Positions 39,194-47,488 of a stretch of 64,000 nucleotides of DNA are shown here, one piece after another. This DNA is from Natrialba magadii ATCC 43099. Lineage in GTDB: Archaea; Halobacteriota; Halobacteria; Halobacteriales; Natrialbaceae. The DNA lies in NCBI RefSeq assembly GCF_000025625.1, contig NC_013922.1:868001-932000 (forward strand), given 5' to 3'. Below the pieces are notes generated by a model, which saw nothing but the letters and a program-made list of their open reading frames with translations, was not told the DNA's origin and did no database searches. The translations under genes were made by a program, and so were the position numbers. Position 1 is the stretch's first letter, and each line of letters starts with the position of its first letter.

Positions 39194-39472
39194 ATGAGTA
39201 CGGACGCGGGCGACAACGGTGACATGGTGAAACTTAACGTCAAGGTTCCGAAGCGGCTTCTGGAGGAACTCGACGAACTGGCTGCGGAACTGAACTACAC
39301 CAACCGCTCGGAGTTCATCCGTGAGGTCCTGCGCGATACGACGGAGCCGATTCTGACGCCCGGTGCACAGGAGGGTGTCTCCCAAGGGTACGCGGACGTG
39401 GCAGCGGGACGCACGATGTCAATCTCGGAAGCGAAGGACCGACTCGGCATCGAAGACGACAGCGAGGAGTGA
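39194..39472 (+). CDS. Ribbon-helix-helix antitoxin (CopG-like)
   Basis: 92 residues from ATG 39194 (ATG 39224 is also possible). MVKLNVKVPKRLLEELDELA and YTNRSEFIREVLRDTTE form a ribbon-helix-helix DNA-binding domain. The C-terminal tail (SISEAKDRLGIEDDSEE) should wrap the toxin encoded 10 bp downstream. Such antitoxins also repress their own promoter. Confidence 0.85.
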   Translation: MSTDAGDNGDMVKLNVKVPKRLLEELDELAAELNYTNRSEFIREVLRDTTEPILTPGAQEGVSQGYADVAAGRTMSISEAKDRLGIEDDSEE

Positions 39473-39482
39473 GGGCTGTCGT

Positions 39483-39782
39483 GTGGCGCACGAAGTCGTT
39501 CTAACGGAGACGGTTGTTTCGGCACTCGAACAGTACGAAACGCAGGACGCCGAACGTATCCTCAACACATTGGAGGACATCGGAGACTTCCCCGATCACT
39601 TTCTCGACCGGTTGAAGAATTACCCTGGATATAAGCTCCGAGTCGGCGATTTTCGCGTCCTGATCGACTGGGACAAAGATAACGAGGTGATCTATGCGAT
39701 TGACGCGTTCGAGCGGAAGACGGAGTATCGGGAACTGGGGAAGTACCGCGAAGTGTGGGGGTCTTGGCGCGACGACGACTGA
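39483..39782 (+). CDS. RelE/ParE-family toxin
   Basis: 99 residues from GTG 39483. The short alpha/beta pattern is RelE/ParE: helix EYETQDAERILNTLEDIG, then YPGYKLRVGDFRVLIDWDKDNEVIYAIDAFERK. LRVGDFRVL is the family core. RelE types cut mRNA on the ribosome and ParE types poison gyrase; the sequence does not decide which. It pairs with the antitoxin just upstream. Confidence 0.85.
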   Translation: MAHEVVLTETVVSALEQYETQDAERILNTLEDIGDFPDHFLDRLKNYPGYKLRVGDFRVLIDWDKDNEVIYAIDAFERKTEYRELGKYREVWGSWRDDD

Positions 39783-40467
39783 CAGACACAACGGCAGACG
39801 ATTCCGAGGGCTCTTGGGAACTCACCATCGGCTCCGAGCGTGACCAGGGTGACGATCTTGGTGAAGCGGTCGGCAACTGCTGCTTGTTCTAGACGAAAAT
39901 CGGGGCGAGTACCCCGCGCCACAGCGCGCGGGGGTGAAGCCCGATAGCTACCCTGGGTCACTATTTTTTGCAACAACTGCGAGGGCGGCGCTACCCGACT
40001 GCTGTCCGGACACGGTCTAGGCATGCCACTCTCGGGTGGTGCCAGAAGGGGGAGACGCGAGAGTGGGTTGTGCCTCTCGCAGATCGCGAATCCACCCGCA
40101 TGCAGTCTCACTGGATGGGGGGATGGAGTGACAGCGGGTGGGGGATGGAATGCCGCCAGACGAACTCGTCTGGATGGGCATACTATTGTTATTGGTGATA
40201 ACTAATAACCCTTTGGCAGACGTTCGTCTGACGAGATCCGCGTGGGCGTTCCCAGTAGCCTGACTTCGGAAGATGAAGCCCAGATACGGAATCCAGAATA
40301 TAAAACAGTGGGCGAGAGTTCACCGATGTGGACCGAGTAGGTGCTGATAGCAATTTTCAGAGACTGCCATAGAACGGATCTATGGTCGCCTACCGCAGTC
40401 AGTGCACAGTTTCACGCTTGATAAGACACCCCTTCCGACGGGTCATTCGAGGGGATAGTCAACAAGA
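39783..40467. other. Non-coding region with a strong hairpin, possible IS remnant
   Basis: No intact gene. A frame ending SEGSWELTIGSERDQGD...CCLF at 39893 looks like the end of a lost protein. Just after it a hairpin CCCCGCGC/GCGCGGGG (39911-39934) flanked by GGGGCGAG and TGAAGCCC resembles haloarchaeal IS200/IS605-type ends; this is a guess. A T6 run follows at about 39963-39968. Confidence 0.35.
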
Positions 40468-40607
40468 AAGCTTATTACAGATCCTCTAAAAGTCCTGCTT
40501 ACCCCTACCCGGAGGCTGAGTGAACGCAGTGGCAGGCCGTGCCGGGCGGCGTGATACTGCTAAACCTGCCCCGGCGAATCGCACGCTAAGCAACTTACAA
40601 GACAACA
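40468..40607 (+). promoter_or_regulatory. S-layer gene promoter and long 5' leader
   Basis: A TATA-like CTTATTA at 40471-40477 predicts a start near 40500, leaving a leader of about 107 nt, unusual in haloarchaea but known for S-layer genes. The leader has complementary segments GGCAGG (40530-40535) and CCTGCC (40565-40570) that can pair, perhaps giving mRNA stability. Confidence 0.6.
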
Positions 40608-42995
40608 ATGACAAACGAAAATTCATTCCGCGAAAAGGGACGCGCAGTGTTCCTGGCCGCACTTATGGTCATGTCGGTTGTCGCTATGTCCGCTGCCTTC
40701 ACGGGCGCGGTCGCAGCGACCAACCACGATGACCTTGACGAACAGGGTGCTGATGACTACCTCGATTCAGCCAGCACCTTCTGGGAAGGACAGCACCTCC
40801 TCGTCCACTATGATGACGATGACTACGCGGACGACGATGAGTTCGAACTCCGCGATGTAGATGACAACTCGGCTGGCTCGCTCGTCGACCAGTTCTCGCT
40901 CGATGACGGCGCGTACGTTATCGACACCGAGGGCCTTGATGGTAACTACGTCATCGAGGACGACGATGGTAACATCGCTAATATCAACGATGGAGAACTG
41001 ACTGACTCTGAATCGAGTGATGTTGACAACAACGACTTCGAGATCGCTCAGCAGGACTTCGACGCTGAGTTCGAATCCGACGAAGTCGCTGACAGTAACT
41101 CCGACTTCGAAGTCGAGTTCGACTCCATCCGTAACCAGTACGATGTCAACGTCTCGTCTGACGACCTCGACGAGGACGACCTCGACGAACTCCTCGACGA
41201 GATCGGCCTGTCCAACGAGGTTGACGACGAGAACGAAGTTGCAACTCTCAAAGACGTCTCTGACGGTGCTTACTCGCTGAACTTCACCGACATTGACGCC
41301 GGCGAATACGAGTTCAACTTCGATGTTACGGACACGGCCGCTGAATCCAGCGCCACCGTGAACGTGACTGAGTCTGCTGCTGCAGACCTGAGCTTCGCCG
41401 AATCTGACTTCACTGAAGAGCGCAGCAACATCGCTGCAATCGACATCGAACTGCAGGAGACGTCCGATGCCCACGTCCAGATCGGTGAAGAGGACGAAGT
41501 CAACTACGAGGTCCAGCTCCAGGTTGAGGACGGCAGCGACGACGGTAACGTCACGCTCCTCGTTGACACCACTGAAATGCACACCGCTGACGACAGTGCA
41601 TTCTGGGCGGCTCACGAGGAAGATGATGTCTCCGTTGAAGATTACGAAGCCACATCCGACGTTCTCGAGGGAGGCGACTACACGCTCTCGCTCGCGAACG
41701 ACGCTAGCTTCGACGACGAGCACGACACGGCGTTCTTCACGCTGAACGACCGCACTGAGCTCGCTGACGATGCCGTCTCGATCTACACGGCACCAGATGA
41801 CGTCGAAGACTTCAGCGATTACAACGACACGACGGTCACCTCGACCGACTACATCGCACAGAACGACACGCTCCTGGCAACTGTCGACACCACCAGCCTC
41901 TTCGCGTACTTCGACGACGCTGACGAGTTCAGCGACGTCGACGACACGCTCGAGCTGGCGATCGTCGAACAGGACCCAGGTCCAAACGCTGACCCAGTCG
42001 TCTTCAACGCAACTGACAATGACTTCGATGTTGACGTTGTCGACGCCAACCAGTCCGCAGGCCAGCTGATCTTCGCTGTCGACTACAGCGAGGCTTACGA
42101 TGGCTCGGACGAATTCGAGCTGGAGACTGACTACGATCTCGAGTTCACTGTGAGCGACGAGAACGCCTTCGCAGAGGACAACGAGTCCGCTGCAAGCGAA
42201 TTCGTCGTTGAAGAGCGCGAACTCGAATGGGACGACACTGCTGAAGAAGTTCCGAACAGCGACAGTGCAATCGTGACGGGTGAGACTAACGTCGCACCAG
42301 GTACGGAAGTCACGACCCGCGCTCGCTCGACCGGCAACTTCACCACTACCAGCGACACTGTTGTCGAAATCGACGACGACGGTGACCGGTACTTCGAAGC
42401 TGAGTACGACCTCAGCGACTACGCAGCAGGTACCGAGTTCACGCTCACCGCAAACGAGGACGAAGAGTCGGCAGAGATCGACTCCGTGCTCGTTGACGCT
42501 GACGAGGCAATCATCACGGTCGACGCTGACGCACCATCCGACGCTGAAGTCGGTGAGGACGTCACGCTGGACGTGACTATCAGCAACACTGGTGGCACCT
42601 CTGACGAGGTTGACATCGGTGTTGTCATCGCCGGCGAAAACGTCGATGAAGTGACCACTGAACTCGAATCTGAGGGCACCTGGTCCAACAGCTACGAGTT
42701 CACGGCTGATAGCGAAGGTGACGTCGAGTGGAGTGTCACGGCAGGCGACTACGACGAGGAGTCTGGTGTGACCACCTTCTCCGACGACGACAAGTCTGAC
42801 GACGACAAGTCCGACGACGACAAGTCCGACGACGACGGTGCTGACGACGACGGCGCAGCCGACGACGGCGCTGACGACGACGGCGAAACCGACGACGGCG
42901 AAACCGACGACGACGGTTCGCCTGGCTTCGGTGTCGCAGTCGCACTCGCAGCACTCCTCGGCGCTGCAATGCTGGCTCTGCGCAAGCAGAACTAA
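40608..42995 (+). CDS. csg: S-layer (cell-surface) glycoprotein
   Basis: 795 residues, extremely acidic. The signal peptide KGRAVFLAALMVMSVVAMS followed by AAFTGAVAA resembles other haloarchaeal csg proteins. The body has beta-sandwich modules and many Asn-x-Ser/Thr sites for N-glycosylation. Near the C-terminus is a (DDDKS)n/(DDGAD)n spacer, then SPGFGVAVALAALLGAAMLALRKQN-type ending: a PGF motif, a hydrophobic helix and basic residues, recognised by archaeosortase A, which swaps the helix for a lipid. It should form the cell envelope lattice. It is shorter than some csg proteins, and which of several S-layer paralogues dominates cannot be told here. Confidence 0.88.
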   Translation: MTNENSFREKGRAVFLAALMVMSVVAMSAAFTGAVAATNHDDLDEQGADDYLDSASTFWEGQHLLVHYDDDDYADDDEFELRDVDDNSAGSLVDQFSLDDGAYVIDTEGLDGNYVIEDDDGNIANINDGELTDSESSDVDNNDFEIAQQDFDAEFESDEVADSNSDFEVEFDSIRNQYDVNVSSDDLDEDDLDELLDEIGLSNEVDDENEVATLKDVSDGAYSLNFTDIDAGEYEFNFDVTDTAAESSATVNVTESAAADLSFAESDFTEERSNIAAIDIELQETSDAHVQIGEEDEVNYEVQLQVEDGSDDGNVTLLVDTTEMHTADDSAFWAAHEEDDVSVEDYEATSDVLEGGDYTLSLANDASFDDEHDTAFFTLNDRTELADDAVSIYTAPDDVEDFSDYNDTTVTSTDYIAQNDTLLATVDTTSLFAYFDDADEFSDVDDTLELAIVEQDPGPNADPVVFNATDNDFDVDVVDANQSAGQLIFAVDYSEAYDGSDEFELETDYDLEFTVSDENAFAEDNESAASEFVVEERELEWDDTAEEVPNSDSAIVTGETNVAPGTEVTTRARSTGNFTTTSDTVVEIDDDGDRYFEAEYDLSDYAAGTEFTLTANEDEESAEIDSVLVDADEAIITVDADAPSDAEVGEDVTLDVTISNTGGTSDEVDIGVVIAGENVDEVTTELESEGTWSNSYEFTADSEGDVEWSVTAGDYDEESGVTTFSDDDKSDDDKSDDDKSDDDGADDDGAADDGADDDGETDDGETDDDGSPGFGVAVALAALLGAAMLALRKQN

Positions 42996-43020
42996 GCTGA
43001 GCAGCTCCCCACACTAACTA

Positions 43021-43058
43021 CCGGACTTCGTCCGGCTTTGCCGCACCTCGATTTTCTT
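43021..43058 (+). terminator. S-layer gene terminator hairpin
   Basis: A perfect hairpin CCGGAC-TTC-GTCCGG (43021-43035) lies 25 bp after the stop, followed by a T-rich stretch (GATTTTCTTTC). Strong terminators fit a highly expressed gene. Confidence 0.65.
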
Positions 43059-43818
43059 TCGACCGCTACACCAACCAGCGACAGCTATCGCTCGATTGCG
43101 TTGATTTTCATACCCGTGACGTCCTCGTCTTCCCGAACTACTGCTGCTCCGGTGCCTGAACGAATACCCGCCGTGGGCGGACAGCCGGTAGTGAAATCAC
43201 TGCACACTCACTCTCGTAACACTACAAGACGGAATCGGTTCTCGAGATCAGCTCCTCGAGTTGCGAGTTCGGCCTGGGTGGGCTGTGGGTGATGTGGGGG
43301 AAGTGTGAGTGCGCGGAGTGGCTGGTAGCGCGGTGGAGTGCTAGGGTGCTGGCGGGACTGAGAGCCGTCGATCGGCGACTGACAGTCGGTGGTCGAGTGG
43401 CTTCGATGGCTTCGATGGCTTCGATTGTGGTGACACCGTGATCGACAGCGAGTCACCACGGTGGGTTCGAGCTGTCAGTGGGAGCCGGCCGACGGCAACG
43501 AGGCGAAGAACGCCACCCCCAGGGTAACGCCACCCCCGTTGCCAGCACCAGCACACCAACACCATATCGCTACCACACCAGCCCAGCACTCACTCCCACA
43601 CCCACCCAGTGTTCCGCCGCAACTCGAGTTGGTTGAGACGGTTTGGGTTGGGTTGGGTTGGGTTCGGTTCAGTTCGGTTCGGGTCGGCTTGGTTCGGTTT
43701 GAGTCGAACCCAAGTGGGCCAACTCGAGTTGAGCCGAACCGAACCACCTGCTTCCCTGCGGCCGTCACTGGGGGGTCGACGGGAGCGGGAGGGTACTCGA
43801 GTGGTGGTGTGATGGTGG
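43059..43818. other. Gene-free 760 bp with GGTTC/GGGTT repeats
   Basis: No credible gene. Between 43630 and 43750 are runs of GGGTT and GGTTC followed by the complementary CCGAACCGAACC, able to form an imperfect hairpin. Shorter (CTTCGATGG)n repeats lie at 43401-43424. Confidence 0.6.
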
Positions 43819-44211
43819 TTACTGAGTGTGTGAGTTGTTTTGGGTGTCAGTTTGCGTGTCGGGTTGAGTGGCGGGTGCAGTAGCGTGGCCGCGGTCGGTA
43901 TCGTGACCAGTCGCGGATGACGAACCGTCCCGTCCGTTGCGTCGGCGGTTGCGCGCCCGCCGAGCGAATCCTGGGGCGACACGACAGCCGCAGGGGCCGG
44001 CGATGGCTTCCGTGGGGCTGGTCATGCTGGTGCGTGTGACAGGGTGATCACAGCGGGGACAGTTGGGGAGCGAGGTGGTGTCGGGGTCGGGGGTGTAGTC
44101 GGGGTCGAGCCCGAGGGCAGCTTTGAGATCTCGAGTGGTGGTGTACTTGCTGTCAGCGTCAGCGTTCGAGTCCGAGCCCGAGCCCGAGTCGGTATCGGTG
44201 TCGTCACTCAT
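43819..44211 (-). CDS. Small CPxC/PCGC zinc-finger protein, cassette copy 2
   Basis: 130 residues from ATG 44211 (MSDDTDTDSGSGSDSNAD); ATG 44220 would add three residues. Acidic N-terminus, then KYTTTRDLKAALGLDPDY, the zinc core LPNCPRCDHPVT ... IAGPCGCRVAPGF, a basic stretch ARRARNRRRNGR and a Thr/Gln-rich tail. The core matches the gene at 19905 and the promoter side faces the same RNA-like unit. The basic region next to the zinc knuckle suggests nucleic-acid binding. Confidence 0.68.
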   Translation of the reverse strand: MSDDTDTDSGSGSDSNADADSKYTTTRDLKAALGLDPDYTPDPDTTSLPNCPRCDHPVTRTSMTSPTEAIAGPCGCRVAPGFARRARNRRRNGRDGSSSATGHDTDRGHATAPATQPDTQTDTQNNSHTQ

Positions 44212-44269
44212 GGCGACCACCGAGGAAAAATCGCAGTCCTACGGGTAGTTGGGTGCTGTTCGGTGGGTA

Positions 44270-44294
44270 TCGTGCGGGACGTTTATATCCCGGT
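44270..44294 (+). promoter_or_regulatory. Conserved promoter with palindrome over the TATA box, copy 2
   Basis: Same block as 20254-20278: arms CGGGA (44275-44279) and TCCCG (44288-44292) around CGTTTATA. TATA centre at 44285 predicts transcription from about 44310, the first base of the structured unit. Confidence 0.65.
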
Positions 44295-44309
44295 CGGATG
44301 TATGTAATC

Positions 44310-44405
44310 ATGGCTTCAACGCGAGTCGCGTTTTGGAAGCCACGTCTCGGGTGCTGCAACACCCGGGGCACTTTCGTACCCACGTTGTGGCTTCCGTTCT
44401 AATTG
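44310..44405 (+). ncRNA. Structured RNA of unknown family, cassette copy 2
   Basis: Helices: AACGCG (44318-44323) with CGCGTT (44327-44332), which replaces AAACCC/GGGTTT of copy 1 with pairing kept; closing helix GGAAGCCAC (44335-44343) with GTGGCTTCC (44387-44395). Inside it are CGGGTG (44348-44353) with CACCCG (44360-44365), and GGGCAC (44366-44371) with GTACCC (44376-44381), one mismatch. GGCTTC at 44312-44317 can also pair with GAAGCC (44336-44341), competing with the closing helix: a possible switch. Similarity to copy 1 continues to about 44451. The VapB gene lies 245 bp downstream. Confidence 0.6.
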
Positions 44406-44648
44406 TTGACTGGTATTGTCTTATAACTATCGCTGAGGTATCGAATATGATCGCTCGGTTCGTGTTTCGTTTGGGTTGTACTCCGTAGGAACTGTTCTCC
44501 GAGTAGTACGCCACTACGAGCACCGTCGAGGTGAGTGCCGCCGCGTTCCCCAGGCGACGAGAACAGGTTCGTCGAGCACTGGCCCACACCGACCTTGTTA
44601 AACCCTGATGGAACATTTTTGTAATACTGTCTCGTAATACTCGCACGT

Positions 44649-44873
44649 ATGACCACGGTCTCGGCAAAAATTCCAGATGAGATGAAGGAGGAACTCGAAA
44701 AGGAAGATATCAACGTTAGCGAGGTTATCCGTAACGCGCTCGAGGAGGAAATCACCAAGCGCCGGCGCGAGAAACTTCGACGGGATGTCGATTCCCTTCG
44801 AGAGAAGATAGATGACGGTGTTGAAACTGACGAGATCGTTGGAGCGGTTCGTGAAACCCGCCAGGAGAATTAA
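44649..44873 (+). CDS. vapB: VapB-type antitoxin
   Basis: 74 residues: MTTVSAKIPDEMKEELEKE, NVSEVIRNALEEEITKRRRE. A ribbon-helix-helix-like N-terminus with a charged helical tail. The stop overlaps the toxin start (TAATG), a typical VapBC layout, so both are translated from one mRNA. Confidence 0.87.
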   Translation: MTTVSAKIPDEMKEELEKEDINVSEVIRNALEEEITKRRREKLRRDVDSLREKIDDGVETDEIVGAVRETRQEN

Positions 44874-45298
44874 TGTCTGACTATCTCTTTGACGCAAGCT
44901 CGGTGGTAGAACTTCTCATTGGAGAACGCGGCGTCAATGTGGATATTAGTATCCTGTTCGATGAGTATCTGCTCGATTTGACGATGTACGAGGCGGCGAA
45001 TGCACTCTGGAAAACCGGCCTTGCTCACGATAATCTAACTGAGTCTGAATTAGAAGACGCTGTTACTATTCTCTCACGACTTGGTACAGAGGTTCGACTC
45101 GAGACCGTGAGTAACGAAACCCTCACTTCAACGATGGATGTCGCCCAATCAAACGGACTTACGTTCTATGATGCGGCGTATCTTGCAACCGCAGAGCGTA
45201 CTGACCTCACCCTGGTAACTGAAGATAGCGCGCTTCGAACGGCCGCACGTGAGCAAGAGATTCGAGTAGAGAGCGTGCGTACGGATGGCTCACTCTAG
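44873..45298 (+). CDS. vapC: VapC-type PIN-domain toxin
   Basis: 141 residues. PIN acidic residues: D7 (YLFDASS), E40 (TMYEAANAL), D100 (TFYDAAYLA) and D118 (LVTEDSAL), all four present, so a working Mg2+-dependent RNase is likely. VapC toxins cut tRNA or rRNA; the antitoxin just upstream neutralises it. Confidence 0.9.
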   Translation: MSDYLFDASSVVELLIGERGVNVDISILFDEYLLDLTMYEAANALWKTGLAHDNLTESELEDAVTILSRLGTEVRLETVSNETLTSTMDVAQSNGLTFYDAAYLATAERTDLTLVTEDSALRTAAREQEIRVESVRTDGSL

Positions 45299-45380
45299 CT
45301 CTCACGTTCCACTCTGACAGCTGAAAGTCAGGATACAAAGCGGAGTTGCGTGGTGATTTACTGCACACCCTGCGAAGCAG

Positions 45381-45557
45381 GCCGGTGGAGTGGATTGTGA
45401 ACTACGCCGAGACTGCTCGCTTCGCTGTGCGTCTCGTCTCGTTCAAATCCTCCAGAACAGACATTCGGCTCGCGAACTTGCTCACCGAAACGTAACCGGT
45501 GGAGGGATTGTGAACCACGGTCGCAGCGAAGCTGTTCCCTGATTCAAATCCCTCCAC
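45381..45557. repeat. Decayed copies of the tRNA-Thr 3' end
   Basis: GCCGGTGGAGTGGATTGTGAAC (45381-45402) and CCGGTGGAGGGATTGTGAAC (45496-45515) each repeat the last 20 bases of the tRNA with one inserted base or small changes, in the tRNA's orientation. Opposite-strand echoes GTTCAAATCCTCC (45441-45453) and GATTCAAATCCCTCCAC (45541-45557) pair with them as imperfect hairpins. The layout suggests scars of integration at the tRNA 3' end. Confidence 0.7.
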
Positions 45558-45598
45558 TGCTTGCTTTGCTCCTCACGTAGTGTTCGTCGCAAAAGGCA

Positions 45599-45672
45599 AG
45601 CCGGTGGAGGGATTTGAACCCTCGACCTAATCCTTACGAAGGATTCGCTCTGCCAGTCTGAGCTACACCGGC
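45599..45672 (-). tRNA. tRNA-Thr (CGU anticodon)
   Basis: Read on the minus strand: acceptor GCCGGTG pairs with CACCGGC, D-arm GCTCAGACTGGCAGAGC, anticodon stem AATCC/GGATT with loop TTCGTAA (anticodon CGT, reading ACG), T-arm GAGGGTTCAAATCCCTC. Discriminator T at 45599; CCA is not encoded. No intron. Confidence 0.95.
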
Positions 45673-45761
45673 GCGGTTCGAGTGCGTTTACTCATAGGTT
45701 CGATAGCAGGCATAAGGATTGCGAATCGTCGTGGTCGTGCCAGTCTGTTTCGTGGAACGGC

Positions 45762-46862
45762 CTATCGCTCGAGTCGAACGTCCAGACAGACGTTGAGCTC
45801 GTGCGGAGCATAGGAACGAACCACTCGCTGCGTTTCCACAGTCACCTCGTACTCCGGTTCCGCTACCTCTCGAATCGCGCGCTCACCCGGCCCGAACGGG
45901 TCGTCTTCGGGCTGAATATCGTAGTAGTGAATCACGCAGTCGTCGCCCGCGGTCGCGACAGCAGACTCCACGAACTCGTCTGCGCTGTGGGGTAAATTCA
46001 TCACGATGCGGTCTGCCCAGCCGTCGTACTCGCTGGAAACGTCGCGCACGTCGTCACAGATCGCCGTCACGCGGTCCGCGACGCCGTTGCGGCGCGCGTT
46101 CTCGCGCAGGTATTCGATGGCATCCGGATTCACGTCGACGCCGACACACTCCGCGCCGCGGTTTGCGAACGGGATGACGAACGGGCCGACGCCGGCGAAC
46201 ATGTCGAACACCTGTTCGTCAGGTGCTGCCTGCTCGGTGACCCGGTGGCGCTCCGTCGCGAGCCGTGGCGAGAAGTAGACCGCGGCGAGGTCGAGTACGA
46301 ACTCACAGCCGTACTCGCGGTGGACGACCTCGGTATCGTCGCCCGCGAGGAGGTCCCAGTCGCGAACGCGGGTCTCGCCTTTCACCTTCGAGGCTTTGTT
46401 CAGCACGGTGTCGACGGGGAGGTCGGACTCGAGTACGGCCGCAGAAATGTCCCGCGCTCGCTCGGCGTCGTCCTCGTCGAGGAGGACGGCGGTGCCGAGG
46501 CGTTCGTAGGACGGATCGAACCCCAGTAGTTCGGCGGGTGTGGTCTGGGTGTCGCGTTCGCCGACGGTTTTGGTGACGAGTTGGGGGGAGTGGCTGGGGC
46601 TGTCGGTGTTGGAGTCGGGATCGAAATCGGAGTCAGAGTCGGAACCGGCGTCGTCTTGCGTCTCGTGCTCCGGCACAGCGCCCTCGGGTGCGAGTTCGAG
46701 CACCTCGCGAACGGCGTCGACATCGCTGATCGGGATGTAGAGCCAGCCGTCTTCGACGGTGATCTCGTAGTCGTCGGCAATCAGGTCCGCGTCGGCGAGT
46801 GTGCGACGTGTGGCTTCGCCGTGTTCGCGGGCGACGCGAACGCACGGCACTTCCCCGGACAT
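45762..46862 (-). CDS. trm5: tRNA (guanine-37-N1) methyltransferase Trm5
   Basis: 366 residues from ATG 46862 (MSGEVPCVRVAREHGEATRR). A small N-terminal domain, a disordered Ser/Asp insertion (about 70-95), then the class I methyltransferase core: VFDMFAGVGPFVIPFA (SAM loop), ECVGVDVNPDAIEYL and the catalytic NLPHSADEF. It methylates G37 next to the anticodon, preventing frameshifts; wyosine enzymes may use its product. It sits 89 bp upstream of the tRNA-Thr gene on the same strand. Confidence 0.92.
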   Translation of the reverse strand: MSGEVPCVRVAREHGEATRRTLADADLIADDYEITVEDGWLYIPISDVDAVREVLELAPEGAVPEHETQDDAGSDSDSDFDPDSNTDSPSHSPQLVTKTVGERDTQTTPAELLGFDPSYERLGTAVLLDEDDAERARDISAAVLESDLPVDTVLNKASKVKGETRVRDWDLLAGDDTEVVHREYGCEFVLDLAAVYFSPRLATERHRVTEQAAPDEQVFDMFAGVGPFVIPFANRGAECVGVDVNPDAIEYLRENARRNGVADRVTAICDDVRDVSSEYDGWADRIVMNLPHSADEFVESAVATAGDDCVIHYYDIQPEDDPFGPGERAIREVAEPEYEVTVETQRVVRSYAPHELNVCLDVRLER

Positions 46863-46923
46863 ACCGGTAGTCACCGGTCGGTCGCCGTAACGCTGACGTT
46901 TCCACTCGAGTAGAATCGTACGT

Positions 46924-47415
46924 ATGGGCGTTCGAATGCGGTTGACGTCGGTGGAGACGGTGTACGAGGAGCGGTCGTGGCTGTTTACGGTTCGTGATCG
47001 GCACGGCGACCCGGAAGAGGTGATTCTCGTGCCGTGTACAGGCGAGCGGGGTGAGACAGCATCCGCCTCGGAAGCAGCGGTAGAGCAAGCAGCAGAGGAG
47101 AAAACGACGGCTGAGAATCGCGGCGTCGAGGCCTGGGTGAACCAGTGTACGCACGAGTTCCAGCGCCTCGACACGGGACGCGGCGTGGCGATGCGCGATG
47201 GGCAGATCATCTGTCCGAAACACGGCTCGATGTTCGACTCCTGCTCGGGCTACTGCGACAACGGCGAGGCCGCGGACACGACGCTGCCCTCGGTCGAAAT
47301 CACCGTCGACCGCGGCGACGTTTATCTGACTGACGACGACGTGACGTTCATGCACCAGGGCGGAATCGACGGTGGGGACGACGACCCGTCCTCGAGCTCG
47401 CACCTGTCGCTGTGA
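46924..47415 (+). CDS. Rieske [2Fe-2S] protein
   Basis: 163 residues. The cluster ligands are C75-x-H77 (NQCTHEFQ) and C97-x2-H100 (IICPKHGSMFDSCSG), the two Rieske boxes. The N-terminal part carries a Glu/Ala-rich insertion (about 44-66). No oxygenase domain or membrane helix is present, so it is a stand-alone ferredoxin-like electron carrier. Start at 46924; ATG 46936 is also possible. Confidence 0.88.
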   Translation: MGVRMRLTSVETVYEERSWLFTVRDRHGDPEEVILVPCTGERGETASASEAAVEQAAEEKTTAENRGVEAWVNQCTHEFQRLDTGRGVAMRDGQIICPKHGSMFDSCSGYCDNGEAADTTLPSVEITVDRGDVYLTDDDVTFMHQGGIDGGDDDPSSSSHLSL

Positions 47416-47488
47416 GGTCCGCAGCAGAGCCACTCGAGGAAACAGCCAAATCCGGTCGCTGAAGTACGACCGCAGCGCAGTCACTGCT

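Noticed and set aside
45381-45557. A second, split or intron-bearing tRNA beside tRNA-Thr
   Set aside because: Only the T-arm/acceptor 3' part is repeated; no D-arm or anticodon arm can be built.
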